Positions 30,089 to 38,995 of a stretch of 64,000 nt of DNA are shown one piece after another. Source of the DNA: Paenibacillus endophyticus. GTDB lineage: Bacteria; Bacillota; Bacilli; Paenibacillales; Paenibacillaceae. Each line of letters begins with the position of its first letter. The stretch's first letter is position 1. The position numbers and the translations under genes are program-made. A model generated the notes under the pieces. That model saw only the letters and a program-made list of their open reading frames with translations, made no database searches and was not told the origin of the DNA. Location of the stretch: positions 62,001 to 126,000 of the forward strand of contig NZ_JACHXW010000003.1 in the NCBI RefSeq assembly GCF_014192395.1. The letters run 5' to 3'.

Positions 30089-30603
30089 CAGCCACAAAAT
30101 TTACTGAATTAATCTCTGCCCATTAGTTGAATGAACAGTTGATCGAGTTGCCGGATGCTTGTTGCAATTGTGTCCCTTCACTAAACCAACCTGCCCTTCA
30201 ACACAACGAGGCTGCCCTTTCATGCCGCCAGCCTCGTCCTCGTGATTGTTATGTTATCGTAACCAGTCGTATTTTGAGGCCAGCCCATTTCTATTGGTTG
30301 GCCATTTTTGTTATCCAATATTTTGTGTAACAAGGCATCTTGATCTTATTCGTAAACCTTTTCGTTTCACATCAAGCCATAAAATCAGGTCTGCACAAAG
30401 TAAAACCATTGCTTTCGGCAATGGTCATTTTCTACATGCCATGGCTCTATGCTGTTTTACTGTAAGGTCATCCCTGCTGCTTCTGCTCTTCCTTTCAATA
30501 TACCGCATGTACCGAAACGATAAAGCTTGTGTTAAGATAGTGCTGATCTCACACTCGCTGCTCGCAGGCGAACGATTATTGTCATATGGGAGGCATCTAG
30601 CGT
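30089..30603. other. Intergenic region with hairpins, no gene seen
   Basis: These 515 bases hold no convincing gene. Three hairpins can be drawn: CGAGGCTG (30207-30214) with CAGCCTCG (30229-30236); a GGCCA/TGGCC repeat near 30280-30305 followed by ATTTTTG, which could terminate the collagen gene; and ACCATTGC/GCAATGGT near 30405-30425. The promoter of the sensor kinase should lie in the last 100 bases but no clear consensus was found. Confidence 0.5.
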
Positions 30604-32370
30604 ATGGAATCTATCCATCGCTTTTCTTTGATTCGGTCGCTTAAAGGCAGGCTGGCAATTATATTGACGGTTGCAACTATTATTCCTATTTTGCTCACCG
30701 GCTATATCTCGTACAGATGGATCTATATCGTACAAACTGAGAAGATTGAGGGAGACTGGCTCGATAAGGTTCAGCGCGAACGGGACGAGCTCGACCGGAA
30801 GCTCGATGAGCTTGGGCGCGTGTCGCAGCTCATGGATATCGAAGGCGGCATCGGGCAAGATGTGGTCAACTTCATCACAAGCAGCAGCTCTTTTGACCGT
30901 GCCATTCTATATCGCAAAATTAACCAATCAGTAGCCAACGTCAATTTTTCAAATCCTAATCTCGGCGTTATGTTTTATTACGCACCGGAGCAGGCAGAGC
31001 CCCTGCTGTTTCCGAATGCCAATGTGAAGCTCCAGTTCAAACCCGAACATTTAAGAGCCTTTTTCAAGCAGAAGCTGTTCACTTATTACGGCCCGCATGA
31101 ATCATTGGACGAGGCTAATCGAGCCGAGCCTGTATTCTCATTGCTCCGCAAGCTAGAATATGGACATGGTCGCTTCTTGTATGCCTACATCGAGACGAAG
31201 GTTATCGGGCTGGATGCAATGTTCGATGCCGCAGCCAAACCGGGCAGTTCCTCGAATTCCCCCTTGTACCATGTACTGACGGCGCCTGGCGAGTATATTG
31301 CCTATAGCAACATGGATAACGGAGCAGAAGAAATCGGCAGAAGCTTCGCCCCGCCTGAAAACGCATACAAAATTTTTCAAGCGAGCGGAAGACAAGGCTG
31401 GACCCTCTACCAGCTTATTCCGAAGGAAGCGTACAATCGCGAAATGAACAAATGGCTTTCGCAATTTATGCTGTTTGCATCATTATCTCTCGTGCTCGGC
31501 ATCATCCTGGCATGGTTGATCTGGCGCATGGTGTACCGTCCTATTCGGATTATTAACCGCGAAATTACGAGATTTAGCGACAATCCGTCCCTAACCCGCA
31601 TATCCGCAACCGGATTATCAGAGTTCAACCACATGCTCGATAACTTCCATCAGATGAGCCGCCGCATCTCTGAGCTGATTATAGACGTGGAGGACAAGGA
31701 AAAACGGCGAGGTCAGCTGGAGGTGGAGAAGCTGCTTGTCCAAATCAATCCGCATTTCCTGCATAACACCTTGAATACGATCCAGTGGCTCGCCCGCATC
31801 GAAGGCCAAACCAATATCGCGCGGCTGGTCTCGATCTTCACAAGGGTTTTACATTATAACCTGGGCAAGAAAAACATTATCGTAACGGTGCGCGAAGAGG
31901 TTGATGCCGTTCGGGACTACATCGATTTGCAAAATATCAGATACGATCACTCTTTCAATGTGAGGCTGAGCATCGAGCCGGCATGCCTGGACGTTCCGAT
32001 TCCGCGCTTTATTCTACAACCGTTAGTCGAAAACGCGCTGTATCACGGCTTCGATGACGATGACCGCGGCGAAATCGAGGTTGCGATAACGCGGGCTAAC
32101 AGCTCCTTGTTCCTTCGCGTGAAGGACAATGGCAAAGGCATCCCGGAGGACAAGCTCCTCGCGATGCTGGAGGAGGAGAACGATCAGCTCCGCAAGTCGG
32201 GCCTTGGAATTGGGCTGCGCTACGTCAAAAAAATGTTGGACGTCTATTATGGAACAGAAGCACAATTAACGATGGAAAGCGGGACAGGAATCGGAACAAC
32301 GATTGCCATTCGCCTCCCGGATACCATAAAAGGAGTGGAAACCCTTGATTCAGGCTCTTATCGTGGATGA
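30604..32370 (+). CDS. YesM-type sensor histidine kinase
   Basis: Two-component sensor kinase of 588 residues. Helix 1 (about 16-38) and helix 2 (about 287-308) flank an extracellular dCACHE-like sensor. A HAMP-like region follows, then the His_kinase domain with the phospho-acceptor in [16 protein letters not shown] (His near residue 384). The HATPase domain shows [19 protein letters not shown] and [11 protein letters not shown]. It overlaps the response regulator by 26 bp. The genes downstream encode a sugar ABC transporter, so the likely ligand is an oligosaccharide or a ligand-loaded binding protein (inference). Confidence 0.93.
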   Translation: MESIHRFSLIRSLKGRLAIILTVATIIPILLTGYISYRWIYIVQTEKIEGDWLDKVQRERDELDRKLDELGRVSQLMDIEGGIGQDVVNFITSSSSFDRAILYRKINQSVANVNFSNPNLGVMFYYAPEQAEPLLFPNANVKLQFKPEHLRAFFKQKLFTYYGPHESLDEANRAEPVFSLLRKLEYGHGRFLYAYIETKVIGLDAMFDAAAKPGSSSNSPLYHVLTAPGEYIAYSNMDNGAEEIGRSFAPPENAYKIFQASGRQGWTLYQLIPKEAYNREMNKWLSQFMLFASLSLVLGIILAWLIWRMVYRPIRIINREITRFSDNPSLTRISATGLSEFNHMLDNFHQMSRRISELIIDVEDKEKRRGQLEVEKLLVQINPHFLHNTLNTIQWLARIEGQTNIARLVSIFTRVLHYNLGKKNIIVTVREEVDAVRDYIDLQNIRYDHSFNVRLSIEPACLDVPIPRFILQPLVENALYHGFDDDDRGEIEVAITRANSSLFLRVKDNGKGIPEDKLLAMLEEENDQLRKSGLGIGLRYVKKMLDVYYGTEAQLTMESGTGIGTTIAIRLPDTIKGVETLDSGSYRG

Positions 32371-33376
32371 CGAAAGCTTGGTACGCAAAGGGATGCGGCT
32401 GATGTTCCCCTGGAGCAAGTTCGGCGTAGAAATTGCTGGCGAAGCCGCAACTGGCGAGCGCGCCATGGCGTTTTTGCGATCGCACCCTGTTCAGCTAATG
32501 ATGACCGATATTACGATGCCCGGGATGACTGGCTTGGAGCTGATGAAACAGGCACAGGCGCATGATCCCGCGCTGAAAGTCGTGATCCTCACCTGCCACC
32601 AGGATTTTGAATTCATTCAGGAGGCGCTTCGCCTCGGTGCGATTGATTATATCGTCAAAACGCAGCTGGAGGAAATAGATCTCGATGTGACCATGGAGCG
32701 GATACTGAAGGCTGTCCGTCAGGATACATCGAGCAATCATTCGACCAAGGAGAAGCTCGTCCTCGCCCGCACAGCGGCTGCTAATGCAAGCGCTGATCTG
32801 CAGTGGATTATGGAAGACGACAGATTCAGCGTAATATCCCACGCGATTAATGAGCTGGAGCAAGCAGGCAGCCGTGAGTCCTATTCCATTCTGGCCGCTG
32901 CCGCGGAGCGCTGGAAACGCAGTTTTCCGATGTTTGATTGGGATCGGCGTCCCTCCCTGCCTACTAGCGGCGGTGCCGCCAGCTGGCTGCAAGGCTTACG
33001 ATCGGAGCTGGCCGCATGGCTGAGAAGCTCAGCCTATTCCGAGGATGTCATCCGGGCGGTCGTCAAAGCCGTCGAACTGATTGCAGAGCACCCCGGCCAG
33101 CATATGAAGCAAAGTGAAATCTGCCAGTTGGTTAGTCTGAGCAAAAGCTATTTCAGCACCAGCTTCCGGGATATTATGCGGCTGACGTTCAGCCACTACC
33201 TTCAGACAGCAAGCCTTAACGCAGCGAAGGAGCTACTCCTATCAACGAATCATCCGGTTTATCTCATCGCTGAAAAATGCGGTTTTATGGACCAGCGTTA
33301 CTTCAGCAAGCTGTTCAAAGAACAAACCGGCATGCTACCAAGCGAATTCAGGCAGCAGCAAACGGGACGTTCCTAA
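32345..33376 (+). CDS. YesN-type response regulator (receiver plus AraC domain)
   Basis: Response regulator of 343 residues. The receiver domain shows [14 protein letters not shown] and the phospho-acceptor aspartate in [11 protein letters not shown] (about residue 55), with K in [11 protein letters not shown]. The C-terminal AraC-type DNA-binding domain has two helix-turn-helix motifs ([19 protein letters not shown] and [20 protein letters not shown]). The start is a TTG with AAAAGGAGTG upstream and overlaps the kinase gene. A strong terminator follows. It probably activates the transport operon downstream, where three palindromes are candidate binding sites. Confidence 0.93.
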   Translation: MIQALIVDDESLVRKGMRLMFPWSKFGVEIAGEAATGERAMAFLRSHPVQLMMTDITMPGMTGLELMKQAQAHDPALKVVILTCHQDFEFIQEALRLGAIDYIVKTQLEEIDLDVTMERILKAVRQDTSSNHSTKEKLVLARTAAANASADLQWIMEDDRFSVISHAINELEQAGSRESYSILAAAAERWKRSFPMFDWDRRPSLPTSGGAASWLQGLRSELAAWLRSSAYSEDVIRAVVKAVELIAEHPGQHMKQSEICQLVSLSKSYFSTSFRDIMRLTFSHYLQTASLNAAKELLLSTNHPVYLIAEKCGFMDQRYFSKLFKEQTGMLPSEFRQQQTGRS

Positions 33377-33390
33377 ACCGATCGAAGAAG

Positions 33391-33436
33391 CCCGAAAGCG
33401 GCTGGCGGCATCATCCGCTGCGCTTTCGGGCTTTTT
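33391..33436 (+). terminator. Terminator of the two-component operon
   Basis: CCCGAAAGCG (33391-33400) pairs with CGCTTTCGGG (33421-33430), then CTTTTT. It lies 15 bp after the response-regulator stop. Confidence 0.9.
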
Positions 33437-33462
33437 ACCGTCTACTGATGCATCAGTCTGGA

Positions 33463-33525
33463 GAAAATATTCCTCATATAGTGTGACGGAAATTTTCTGA
33501 TGGCGCCGCGGTGCGGAAAATATTC
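33463..33525 (+). promoter_or_regulatory. Three evenly spaced palindromic motifs upstream of the lpl-type operon
   Basis: GAAAATATTC (33463-33472), GAAATTTTC (33489-33497) and GAAAATATTC (33516-33525) lie 26-27 bp apart, about two and a half helical turns. They are 50-110 bp upstream of an extended -10 (TGCTATACT) and are candidate activator sites for the AraC-type regulator. Confidence 0.45.
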
Positions 33526-33570
33526 TAACTACCTTCAAAATTGAACCACTCACGGCACTTCGCTAGCGTT

Positions 33571-33579
33571 TGCTATACT
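33571..33579 (+). promoter_or_regulatory. Extended -10 promoter of the lpl-type operon
   Basis: TGCTATACT: a TGn-extended -10 with no good -35 at the proper distance, a pattern common at activator-dependent promoters. The predicted start is about 40 bases before the lipoprotein gene. Confidence 0.45.
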
Positions 33580-33624
33580 TACGCTGCAAAGGAATAAAGA
33601 TAGCAGAAAGGGGATGTCTGCACG

Positions 33625-35283
33625 ATGCATGGAAAAAAAGGAATTGCGCTTTTACTATCTTCATTTCTCGTAATTTCGCTGGCTGCATGCAGCAGCGGTA
33701 ATAACGGAGGAACTACACCAGAAGAAAGCGCGGCTGGAAGCAACGCGCCTAAGGACACCGCTTCATTAACGCCCTTGGGGAAATACGATCCTCCGATTGA
33801 AGTAACGGCTGTTCGAGGAATAACCGAGGGAACTAAGTACAGCGAAGGAGAATCCATCGACAACAACGTGTGGTCGAAGGCTTATGAGAGCGAGCTTGGC
33901 GTGAAGGTGAAGTATTTATGGACAACGCCGACCGCCCAATACGATCAGAAGCTTAACATCGCCATCGCTTCCGATGATCTGCCTGATATTACGCCTGTCA
34001 GCGCTTCCCAGCTGAAACGGCTGGTAGAGGATGGCGCTCTTGAGGATCTCACCTCTCTCTACGAGCAGTATGGGTCTGAGCTGACCAAAGGCATTATGTC
34101 GCAAGACGGCGGCAATGCCATTAAATCCGCGACCTTCGACGGCAAGCTGTACGGTCTGCCGAATATGACCTCCGGCCTTGGACAAACACATGTCCTATGG
34201 GTACGTACGGACTGGCTCCAAAAGCTCGGGCTGCCTGAGCCCAAAACGATGGATGACGTGACTAGAACCGCCGAAGCTTTCGTTAAGCAGGACCCGGACG
34301 GCAACCATAAAGCCGACACTTACGGCCTTGGCATCAACAAGGATATTTTCGGCTTTTACGCCGGTATGCAAGGCTTCTTCAACGGCTTTCATGCCTATCC
34401 GAACACATGGGTGAAGGATGCCTCAGGAAAACTGGGCTACGGCAGCGTACAGCCGGAAACCAAAGCAGCATTGCTTAAGCTGCAGGAGCTCTATAAGCAA
34501 GGTTTGCTTGACAAGGAATTCGGAACCAAAGACGCGACTAAGGTAAGCGAAGCTGCGAACGGAGGCAAGCTGGGTTTGTTCTACGGTTTCTTTTGGAACG
34601 CGGGCTGGCTGCAGGACGGAAAAAATACGGACCCAACAATGGAGTGGAAACCGATCTCGATCGTCTCAAGCGACGATCAGCCAGCCAAAGCCCAAGTGCC
34701 TTTCGCAATCAACACGTATTATGTGGTCAAAAAAGGAGCGAAAAACCCGGAAGCAGCCGTTAAGGTGCTGAACTTCGACTTTGAGAAGCTTTGGGGCGAA
34801 ACTGCCCAGCCGGATATTTACAGCGTAAACAACAACACCGCCATTTTCGAATACGCACTCCTTTATGGCGAAGCACCTCGCAAAAATCTCGACGCCTATC
34901 TCAACGTGGTCAAGGCATTGGAAGCGAATGATCCCTCCGGCCTGAACACAGAGGAAAAAGGCTACTATGACAATATCTTGGCCTTCCGTGCGGGGGACCT
35001 TAAGCTGTGGGGCAATGAACAGATGTACGGGCCTGCCGGCTCTTTATCGGTCATTGACAGTTATTCCAAAAATGTGCAGCTAGTCGATGACGCCTACTAC
35101 GGCGCACCTACACAAGGGATGACCGACAACAACGCTACGCTTCAAAAGCTGCAGCTAGAGGTGTTTACGCGCATTATCATGGGCGGCTCAATCGACGAAT
35201 TCGACCAATTCGTTGCCCAGTGGAATGATCTTGGCGGCAATACGATTACCGGAGAAGTGAACGATTGGCTGGCTTCCCAGTAA
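33625..35283 (+). CDS. Extracellular sugar-binding lipoprotein (LplA-like)
   Basis: Solute-binding lipoprotein of an ABC importer, 552 residues. The signal peptide ends in the lipobox LAAC (Cys near residue 22), followed by a Ser/Gly/Asn linker. The rest is an SBP family 1 fold; length and residues such as LPDITPVSASQLKRLVEDGA and YGLGINKDIFGFYAGMQGFF fit the large LplA group. AAAGGGGAT lies before the ATG. It starts the operon with two permeases and a GH4 glycosidase, and no ATPase gene is present, so a shared MsmX-type ATPase elsewhere is expected. The actual sugar is unknown. Confidence 0.92.
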   Translation: MHGKKGIALLLSSFLVISLAACSSGNNGGTTPEESAAGSNAPKDTASLTPLGKYDPPIEVTAVRGITEGTKYSEGESIDNNVWSKAYESELGVKVKYLWTTPTAQYDQKLNIAIASDDLPDITPVSASQLKRLVEDGALEDLTSLYEQYGSELTKGIMSQDGGNAIKSATFDGKLYGLPNMTSGLGQTHVLWVRTDWLQKLGLPEPKTMDDVTRTAEAFVKQDPDGNHKADTYGLGINKDIFGFYAGMQGFFNGFHAYPNTWVKDASGKLGYGSVQPETKAALLKLQELYKQGLLDKEFGTKDATKVSEAANGGKLGLFYGFFWNAGWLQDGKNTDPTMEWKPISIVSSDDQPAKAQVPFAINTYYVVKKGAKNPEAAVKVLNFDFEKLWGETAQPDIYSVNNNTAIFEYALLYGEAPRKNLDAYLNVVKALEANDPSGLNTEEKGYYDNILAFRAGDLKLWGNEQMYGPAGSLSVIDSYSKNVQLVDDAYYGAPTQGMTDNNATLQKLQLEVFTRIIMGGSIDEFDQFVAQWNDLGGNTITGEVNDWLASQ

Positions 35284-35317
35284 GGGGCGCCTCCGGCAAG
35301 AAAGAGGCGAATAACCA

Positions 35318-36214
35318 ATGAAACGTAAGACCATCCGAGAGCTGCCCTTTCATCTGATGATACTGCCGGGCTTTCTCCTGGTGTTCATCTACAGCTATGT
35401 GCCGATGGCTGGCATCATCATGGCGTTCGAGAGACTGGTTCCGTCCAAAGGGATGTTTCGGTCCCCGTGGGTTGGATGGAAAAACTTTGAGTATATGCTG
35501 CATCTGCCCGGGACGCTTAGCGTCCTCGGCAACACCTTCTTTATAGCAGGAATGAAGATGGCCGCCGGCATTGTCGTTCCAGTCCTGTTCGCGCTGCTGC
35601 TCAATGAAGCGCGTAATCGGCTGTTCAAGCGCAGCATCCAGACGATTATTTATTTTCCGCATTTTTTGTCCTGGATCATATTAAGCGGCATTCTTATCGA
35701 TATTCTCTCTCCGTCAACAGGCCTTGTGAACAGTTTGCTCAGCTTGCTAGGCATTCCGTCTATTTATTTTCTCGGCGATCCTGATTGGTTTCCTTTCACG
35801 CTTGTATTGACGGATACTTGGAAAGAGTTCGGCTACGGAACGATCGTGTATCTCGCTGCTTTAACCAGCATCAATCCCGCTTTATACGAGGCGGCGTCCA
35901 TGGACGGGGCAGGCAGAATGAGGCAGACGCTTAATGTCACCCTCCCCGCCTTGCTTCCCATGATCGTTCTGATGTCGGTGCTAAGCCTAGGCAACGTGCT
36001 CAACGCTGGCTTCGAGCAGGTGTTTAACCTGTACAGCCCGCAGGTGTACAAGACTGGAGACATCATCGATACGCTGGTATTCCGCATCGGGCTTGAAAAT
36101 GCCAATTATGGCGTCGCAACTGCCGTCGGGTTGTTTAAATCAATCGTTTCCTTCGTCATGATCGGCGTTTCCTATATGCTCGCTTATCGGCTGACAAACT
36201 ATCGGATTTTTTAG
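35318..36214 (+). CDS. ABC transporter permease (LplB-like)
   Basis: Membrane permease of 298 residues with six predicted helices and the EAA loop for ATPase contact (ALYEAASMDGAGRMRQTLNVTLP, split here: EAASMDGAGRM). It begins MKRKTIRELPFHLMILPGF and belongs to the LplB/YtcP-partner group. It follows the binding-protein gene by 34 bp and precedes the second permease by 16 bp. Confidence 0.93.
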   Translation: MKRKTIRELPFHLMILPGFLLVFIYSYVPMAGIIMAFERLVPSKGMFRSPWVGWKNFEYMLHLPGTLSVLGNTFFIAGMKMAAGIVVPVLFALLLNEARNRLFKRSIQTIIYFPHFLSWIILSGILIDILSPSTGLVNSLLSLLGIPSIYFLGDPDWFPFTLVLTDTWKEFGYGTIVYLAALTSINPALYEAASMDGAGRMRQTLNVTLPALLPMIVLMSVLSLGNVLNAGFEQVFNLYSPQVYKTGDIIDTLVFRIGLENANYGVATAVGLFKSIVSFVMIGVSYMLAYRLTNYRIF

Positions 36215-36230
36215 GAAAAGTGGGTTGACC

Positions 36231-37115
36231 ATGAAAAAACACGCTTCGATAAGCAGACGGACGTTTCTCGCGTTCAACTATTTGTTCTTAACCGCCGTAG
36301 CCATTGCCTGCCTCTTCCCCTTGCTGAATGTGCTGGCTATCTCATTCAGCTCCAGCGCTGCCGTAAGCGCGGGGAAAGTAAGCCTCTGGCCCGTCGACTT
36401 CAATCTTAAATCTTATTCCTTTGTGCTCAGCAAGCCCGAGTTCGGTCGAGCCTTCCTGATTTCCTTGGGCCGGGTGGCCGTTGGCGTTCCGCTTAACATG
36501 CTGCTGACCATCTTGATTGCCTACCCTTTGTCCAAGCGAAGCCATGAATTCCGCTTCCGCAACGCTTACGCCTGGTATTTCGTCGTCACGATGCTGTTCA
36601 GCGGAGGCCTGATTCCCTGGTATATGACCATTAAGATGACCGGCATTATCGACACATTCTGGGCCATGATTTTGCCTGGCGCTGTACCCATCTTCAACGT
36701 CATTCTGTTGCTCAACTTCTTCAAATCGCTGCCCGATGAAATTGATCAGGCTGCTCAGATCGACGGGGCCAGCAGGTGGCAGGCATTGTGGCAGATCGCA
36801 GTCCCCCTTTCCGCTCCAGCAGTCGCTACGCTGACATTATTCTGCATTGTGACACACTGGAATTCGTGGTTCGACGGGTTGATTCTAATGAACAGGCCTG
36901 ACAACTACCCGCTGCAAAGCTATCTTCAGACCGTAATCGTCAATCGGGATTTGTCGCTTATGGCGGCCCAGGACATATTGAAATGGGCAGAGGTATCCGA
37001 TCGTACGTCCAAAGCGGCTCAAGTGTTTGTAGCCGTACTCCCCGTCCTGTTCGTCTATCCATTCCTGCAAAAATATTTTGCGGAGGGCATCGTAATGGGC
37101 AGCGTTAAAGGTTAA
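36231..37115 (+). CDS. ABC transporter permease (LplC-like)
   Basis: Second permease of the importer, 294 residues from the ATG at 36231. The TTG two codons earlier has AGGA at good distance and is an equal alternative. It has six predicted helices, and the EAA-type loop appears as EIDQAAQIDGASRWQALWQI. The C-terminus ends in FAEGIVMGSVKG, typical of the LplC/YtcP group. It presumably forms a heterodimer with the preceding permease. Confidence 0.93.
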   Translation: MKKHASISRRTFLAFNYLFLTAVAIACLFPLLNVLAISFSSSAAVSAGKVSLWPVDFNLKSYSFVLSKPEFGRAFLISLGRVAVGVPLNMLLTILIAYPLSKRSHEFRFRNAYAWYFVVTMLFSGGLIPWYMTIKMTGIIDTFWAMILPGAVPIFNVILLLNFFKSLPDEIDQAAQIDGASRWQALWQIAVPLSAPAVATLTLFCIVTHWNSWFDGLILMNRPDNYPLQSYLQTVIVNRDLSLMAAQDILKWAEVSDRTSKAAQVFVAVLPVLFVYPFLQKYFAEGIVMGSVKG

Positions 37116-37164
37116 CTGCGAACTTTATCCATTTCATCTACCAACAGAGGAGTAAAGAGAAACT

Positions 37165-38463
37165 ATGGCAAAAATCGCATTTATCGGTGCAGGAAGCACC
37201 ATTTTCGTCAAAAACGTTCTTGGCGATTGCATACTGACGCCAGCGCTTGCCGATGCGCACATCGCATTGCATGATATTGATTTGGAGCGCTTGAAGGAAT
37301 CGGAGAAGATGCTGGTCAACTTAAATCAGAATCTTGGCGGCAAAGCTACCATCAAGGCTTATGCTGACCGCCGGGAAGCGCTTAAAGGCGCAGACTACGT
37401 CATCAATGCGATTTCCGTCGGAGCTTTCGAGCCCGTCATTCGCAGTGATCACGAAATGCCGCGCAAGTATGGGCTCAAACAAACCTATGCCGATACACTG
37501 GGCATGGGCGGCTTATTCCGGGGTCTTCGGACGATCGACGTCATGCTGGAGTTTGCAAGGGATATGGAGGAGCTTTGCCCCGATGCTTGGTTCCTGAACT
37601 ATACGAACCCGATGGCTATTCTGACTGGTGCTATTTTGCGAGAAACCGGCGTCAAAGCTGTAGGCTTGTGCCACAGCGTGCAGGTTTGCGCGAAGGAGCT
37701 GCTGGAGGGTCTGGGCATGAGCGCCGAGGATGTACGCTGGCGCATTGCCGGCATTAACCACCAAGCCTGGCTGCTCGACATTACGCGCAGCGGCGAAGAT
37801 CTGTATCCGGAGATCAAACGACGGGCAGCAGCTCGTATAGGGCCGCATGATGACATGGTTCGGTACGAGATCATGAACACCTTCGGCTATTATGTAACCG
37901 AGTCCAGCATGCACGGAGCCGAATATGTCCCTTATTTCATCAAGAACGCCTACCCGGAACTTCTGGAGAAATACAATATTCCAACTGAAAATTACAAAGG
38001 CTGGGGAGATAGCAATAAGCTTTATTGGGAACAGGCGATGAATGGACTTGTCAACAATGCTTCCGTGACCCACAGGCGCACGCATGAATACGCCTCTTAT
38101 ATCATGGAAGCGATGGAGACGAACATTCCATTCAAAATCGCAGGCAATGTACTCAATACTGGCGGTCTTATATCGAATCTGCCGGAGGAGGCTTGCGTAG
38201 AGGTATCCTGCATCGTAGACAGCGAAGGCGTCACGCCTACCCGCTTCGGCGCGCTTCCGCCGCAGCTCGCGGCGCTTAACCGTACGAACATTAATATGCA
38301 ACTGCTCACGATTGAAGCGGCGGTTACACGCAAACGCGAGCATATTTACCATGCGGCACTGCTGGACCCGCACACAGGAGCAGAGCTGCCTATCGACAAT
38401 ATCAAAGCGCTGGTCGACGAAATGCTGGATGCCAATCAATATTTGCTGCCGAATTACCGGTAA
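37165..38463 (+). CDS. GH4 alpha-galactosidase-type glycosidase (MelA/LplD-like)
   Basis: Glycoside hydrolase family 4 enzyme, 432 residues, using NAD+ and a divalent metal in a redox hydrolysis mechanism. The N-terminal Rossmann motif (MAKIAFIGAGSTIFVKN), NYTNPMAI, the metal-binding CHSVQ (about residue 169), and AGINHQAWLL are visible. CHS at this position is the pattern associated with alpha-galactosidases, whereas other GH4 specificities differ; galacturonidase activity, as in LplD, remains possible. It is the last gene of the uptake operon, 49 bp after the permease, and would cleave the imported sugar. Confidence 0.9.
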   Translation: MAKIAFIGAGSTIFVKNVLGDCILTPALADAHIALHDIDLERLKESEKMLVNLNQNLGGKATIKAYADRREALKGADYVINAISVGAFEPVIRSDHEMPRKYGLKQTYADTLGMGGLFRGLRTIDVMLEFARDMEELCPDAWFLNYTNPMAILTGAILRETGVKAVGLCHSVQVCAKELLEGLGMSAEDVRWRIAGINHQAWLLDITRSGEDLYPEIKRRAAARIGPHDDMVRYEIMNTFGYYVTESSMHGAEYVPYFIKNAYPELLEKYNIPTENYKGWGDSNKLYWEQAMNGLVNNASVTHRRTHEYASYIMEAMETNIPFKIAGNVLNTGGLISNLPEEACVEVSCIVDSEGVTPTRFGALPPQLAALNRTNINMQLLTIEAAVTRKREHIYHAALLDPHTGAELPIDNIKALVDEMLDANQYLLPNYR

Positions 38464-38478
38464 TCATGCAATTTTTCC

Positions 38479-38528
38479 AAGCAAGCGGCTGTCGTGCAGA
38501 CCACGATATCTGCTTGCTTATTTATTTG
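38479..38528 (+). terminator. Terminator of the sugar uptake operon
   Basis: AAGCAAGC (38479-38486) pairs with GCTTGCTT (38512-38519), with a further inner stem, then ATTTATTT. It lies 16 bp after the glycosidase stop. Confidence 0.75.
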
Positions 38529-38650
38529 GGGTGGTTCCTACAAGCTCTCTATCATTCGGATGCTCATATACAAGTTAAAAATGCAAAATCCGAAGCCGTA
38601 ACCGCCGATGCTTCGAAGTTCGTTTCCCCCGAAGACACATCTGCCTTAGC

Positions 38651-38983
38651 CTAAAATATCGTTGTCAGGAATGGTGCACCTACAGATAACGTTCCCGACC
38701 CCGTACGTGCGGCCAGCAGCCGCAGCTTGCCGGCTGTATCGTCGTTCGAGACAGTGACCGCCTGCTGGGCATTATTTTTGGTGTAACCGATGTAAGTGAA
38801 TCGTGCCGGATCGTATGGAAGCGTAAAATCGACGCCGGCAGCTGTCGTGTCATTCTCAAGTGACACTTGCAGCTCAATCGCCTGACCCGGGATTACGCCG
38901 TCTACGTTTGGAGTAAGCTTGACGAACGGCTCCAAGTCCGTTTCGGTATCGGATTGGATATTTGTGGTCCTCGCTGCATTCAC
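38651..38983 (-). pseudogene. Cohesin-like domain fragment
   Basis: The 110-residue frame lacks a signal peptide and has only a GTG start without a good ribosome site. Residues 20-105 read like a cohesin-type beta domain (VDGVIPGQAIELQVSLEND, GVDFTLPYDPARFTYIGY, KLRLLAARTGSGTL). Such modules normally sit inside large secreted carbohydrate-active or S-layer proteins. It begins 12 bp after the DinB-GNAT stop in the same frame. I consider it the remnant of a larger secreted protein; an expressed intracellular mini-protein is less likely. Confidence 0.45.
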
Positions 38984-38995
38984 TATTGATGAATT

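Noticed and set aside
30127..30644. Short frames in the region before the sensor kinase
   Set aside because: Composition and lack of ribosome sites do not support a gene; the kinase start covers the end of the longest one.
33541..33579. A TTGAAC -35 for the lpl-type promoter
   Set aside because: It is 27 bp from the -10, too far for SigA. The extended -10 was preferred.
37513..38439. A 308-codon open frame opposite the GH4 gene
   Set aside because: The plus strand encodes a complete GH4 protein with its motifs. The opposite frame has no recognisable features and no site for translation.
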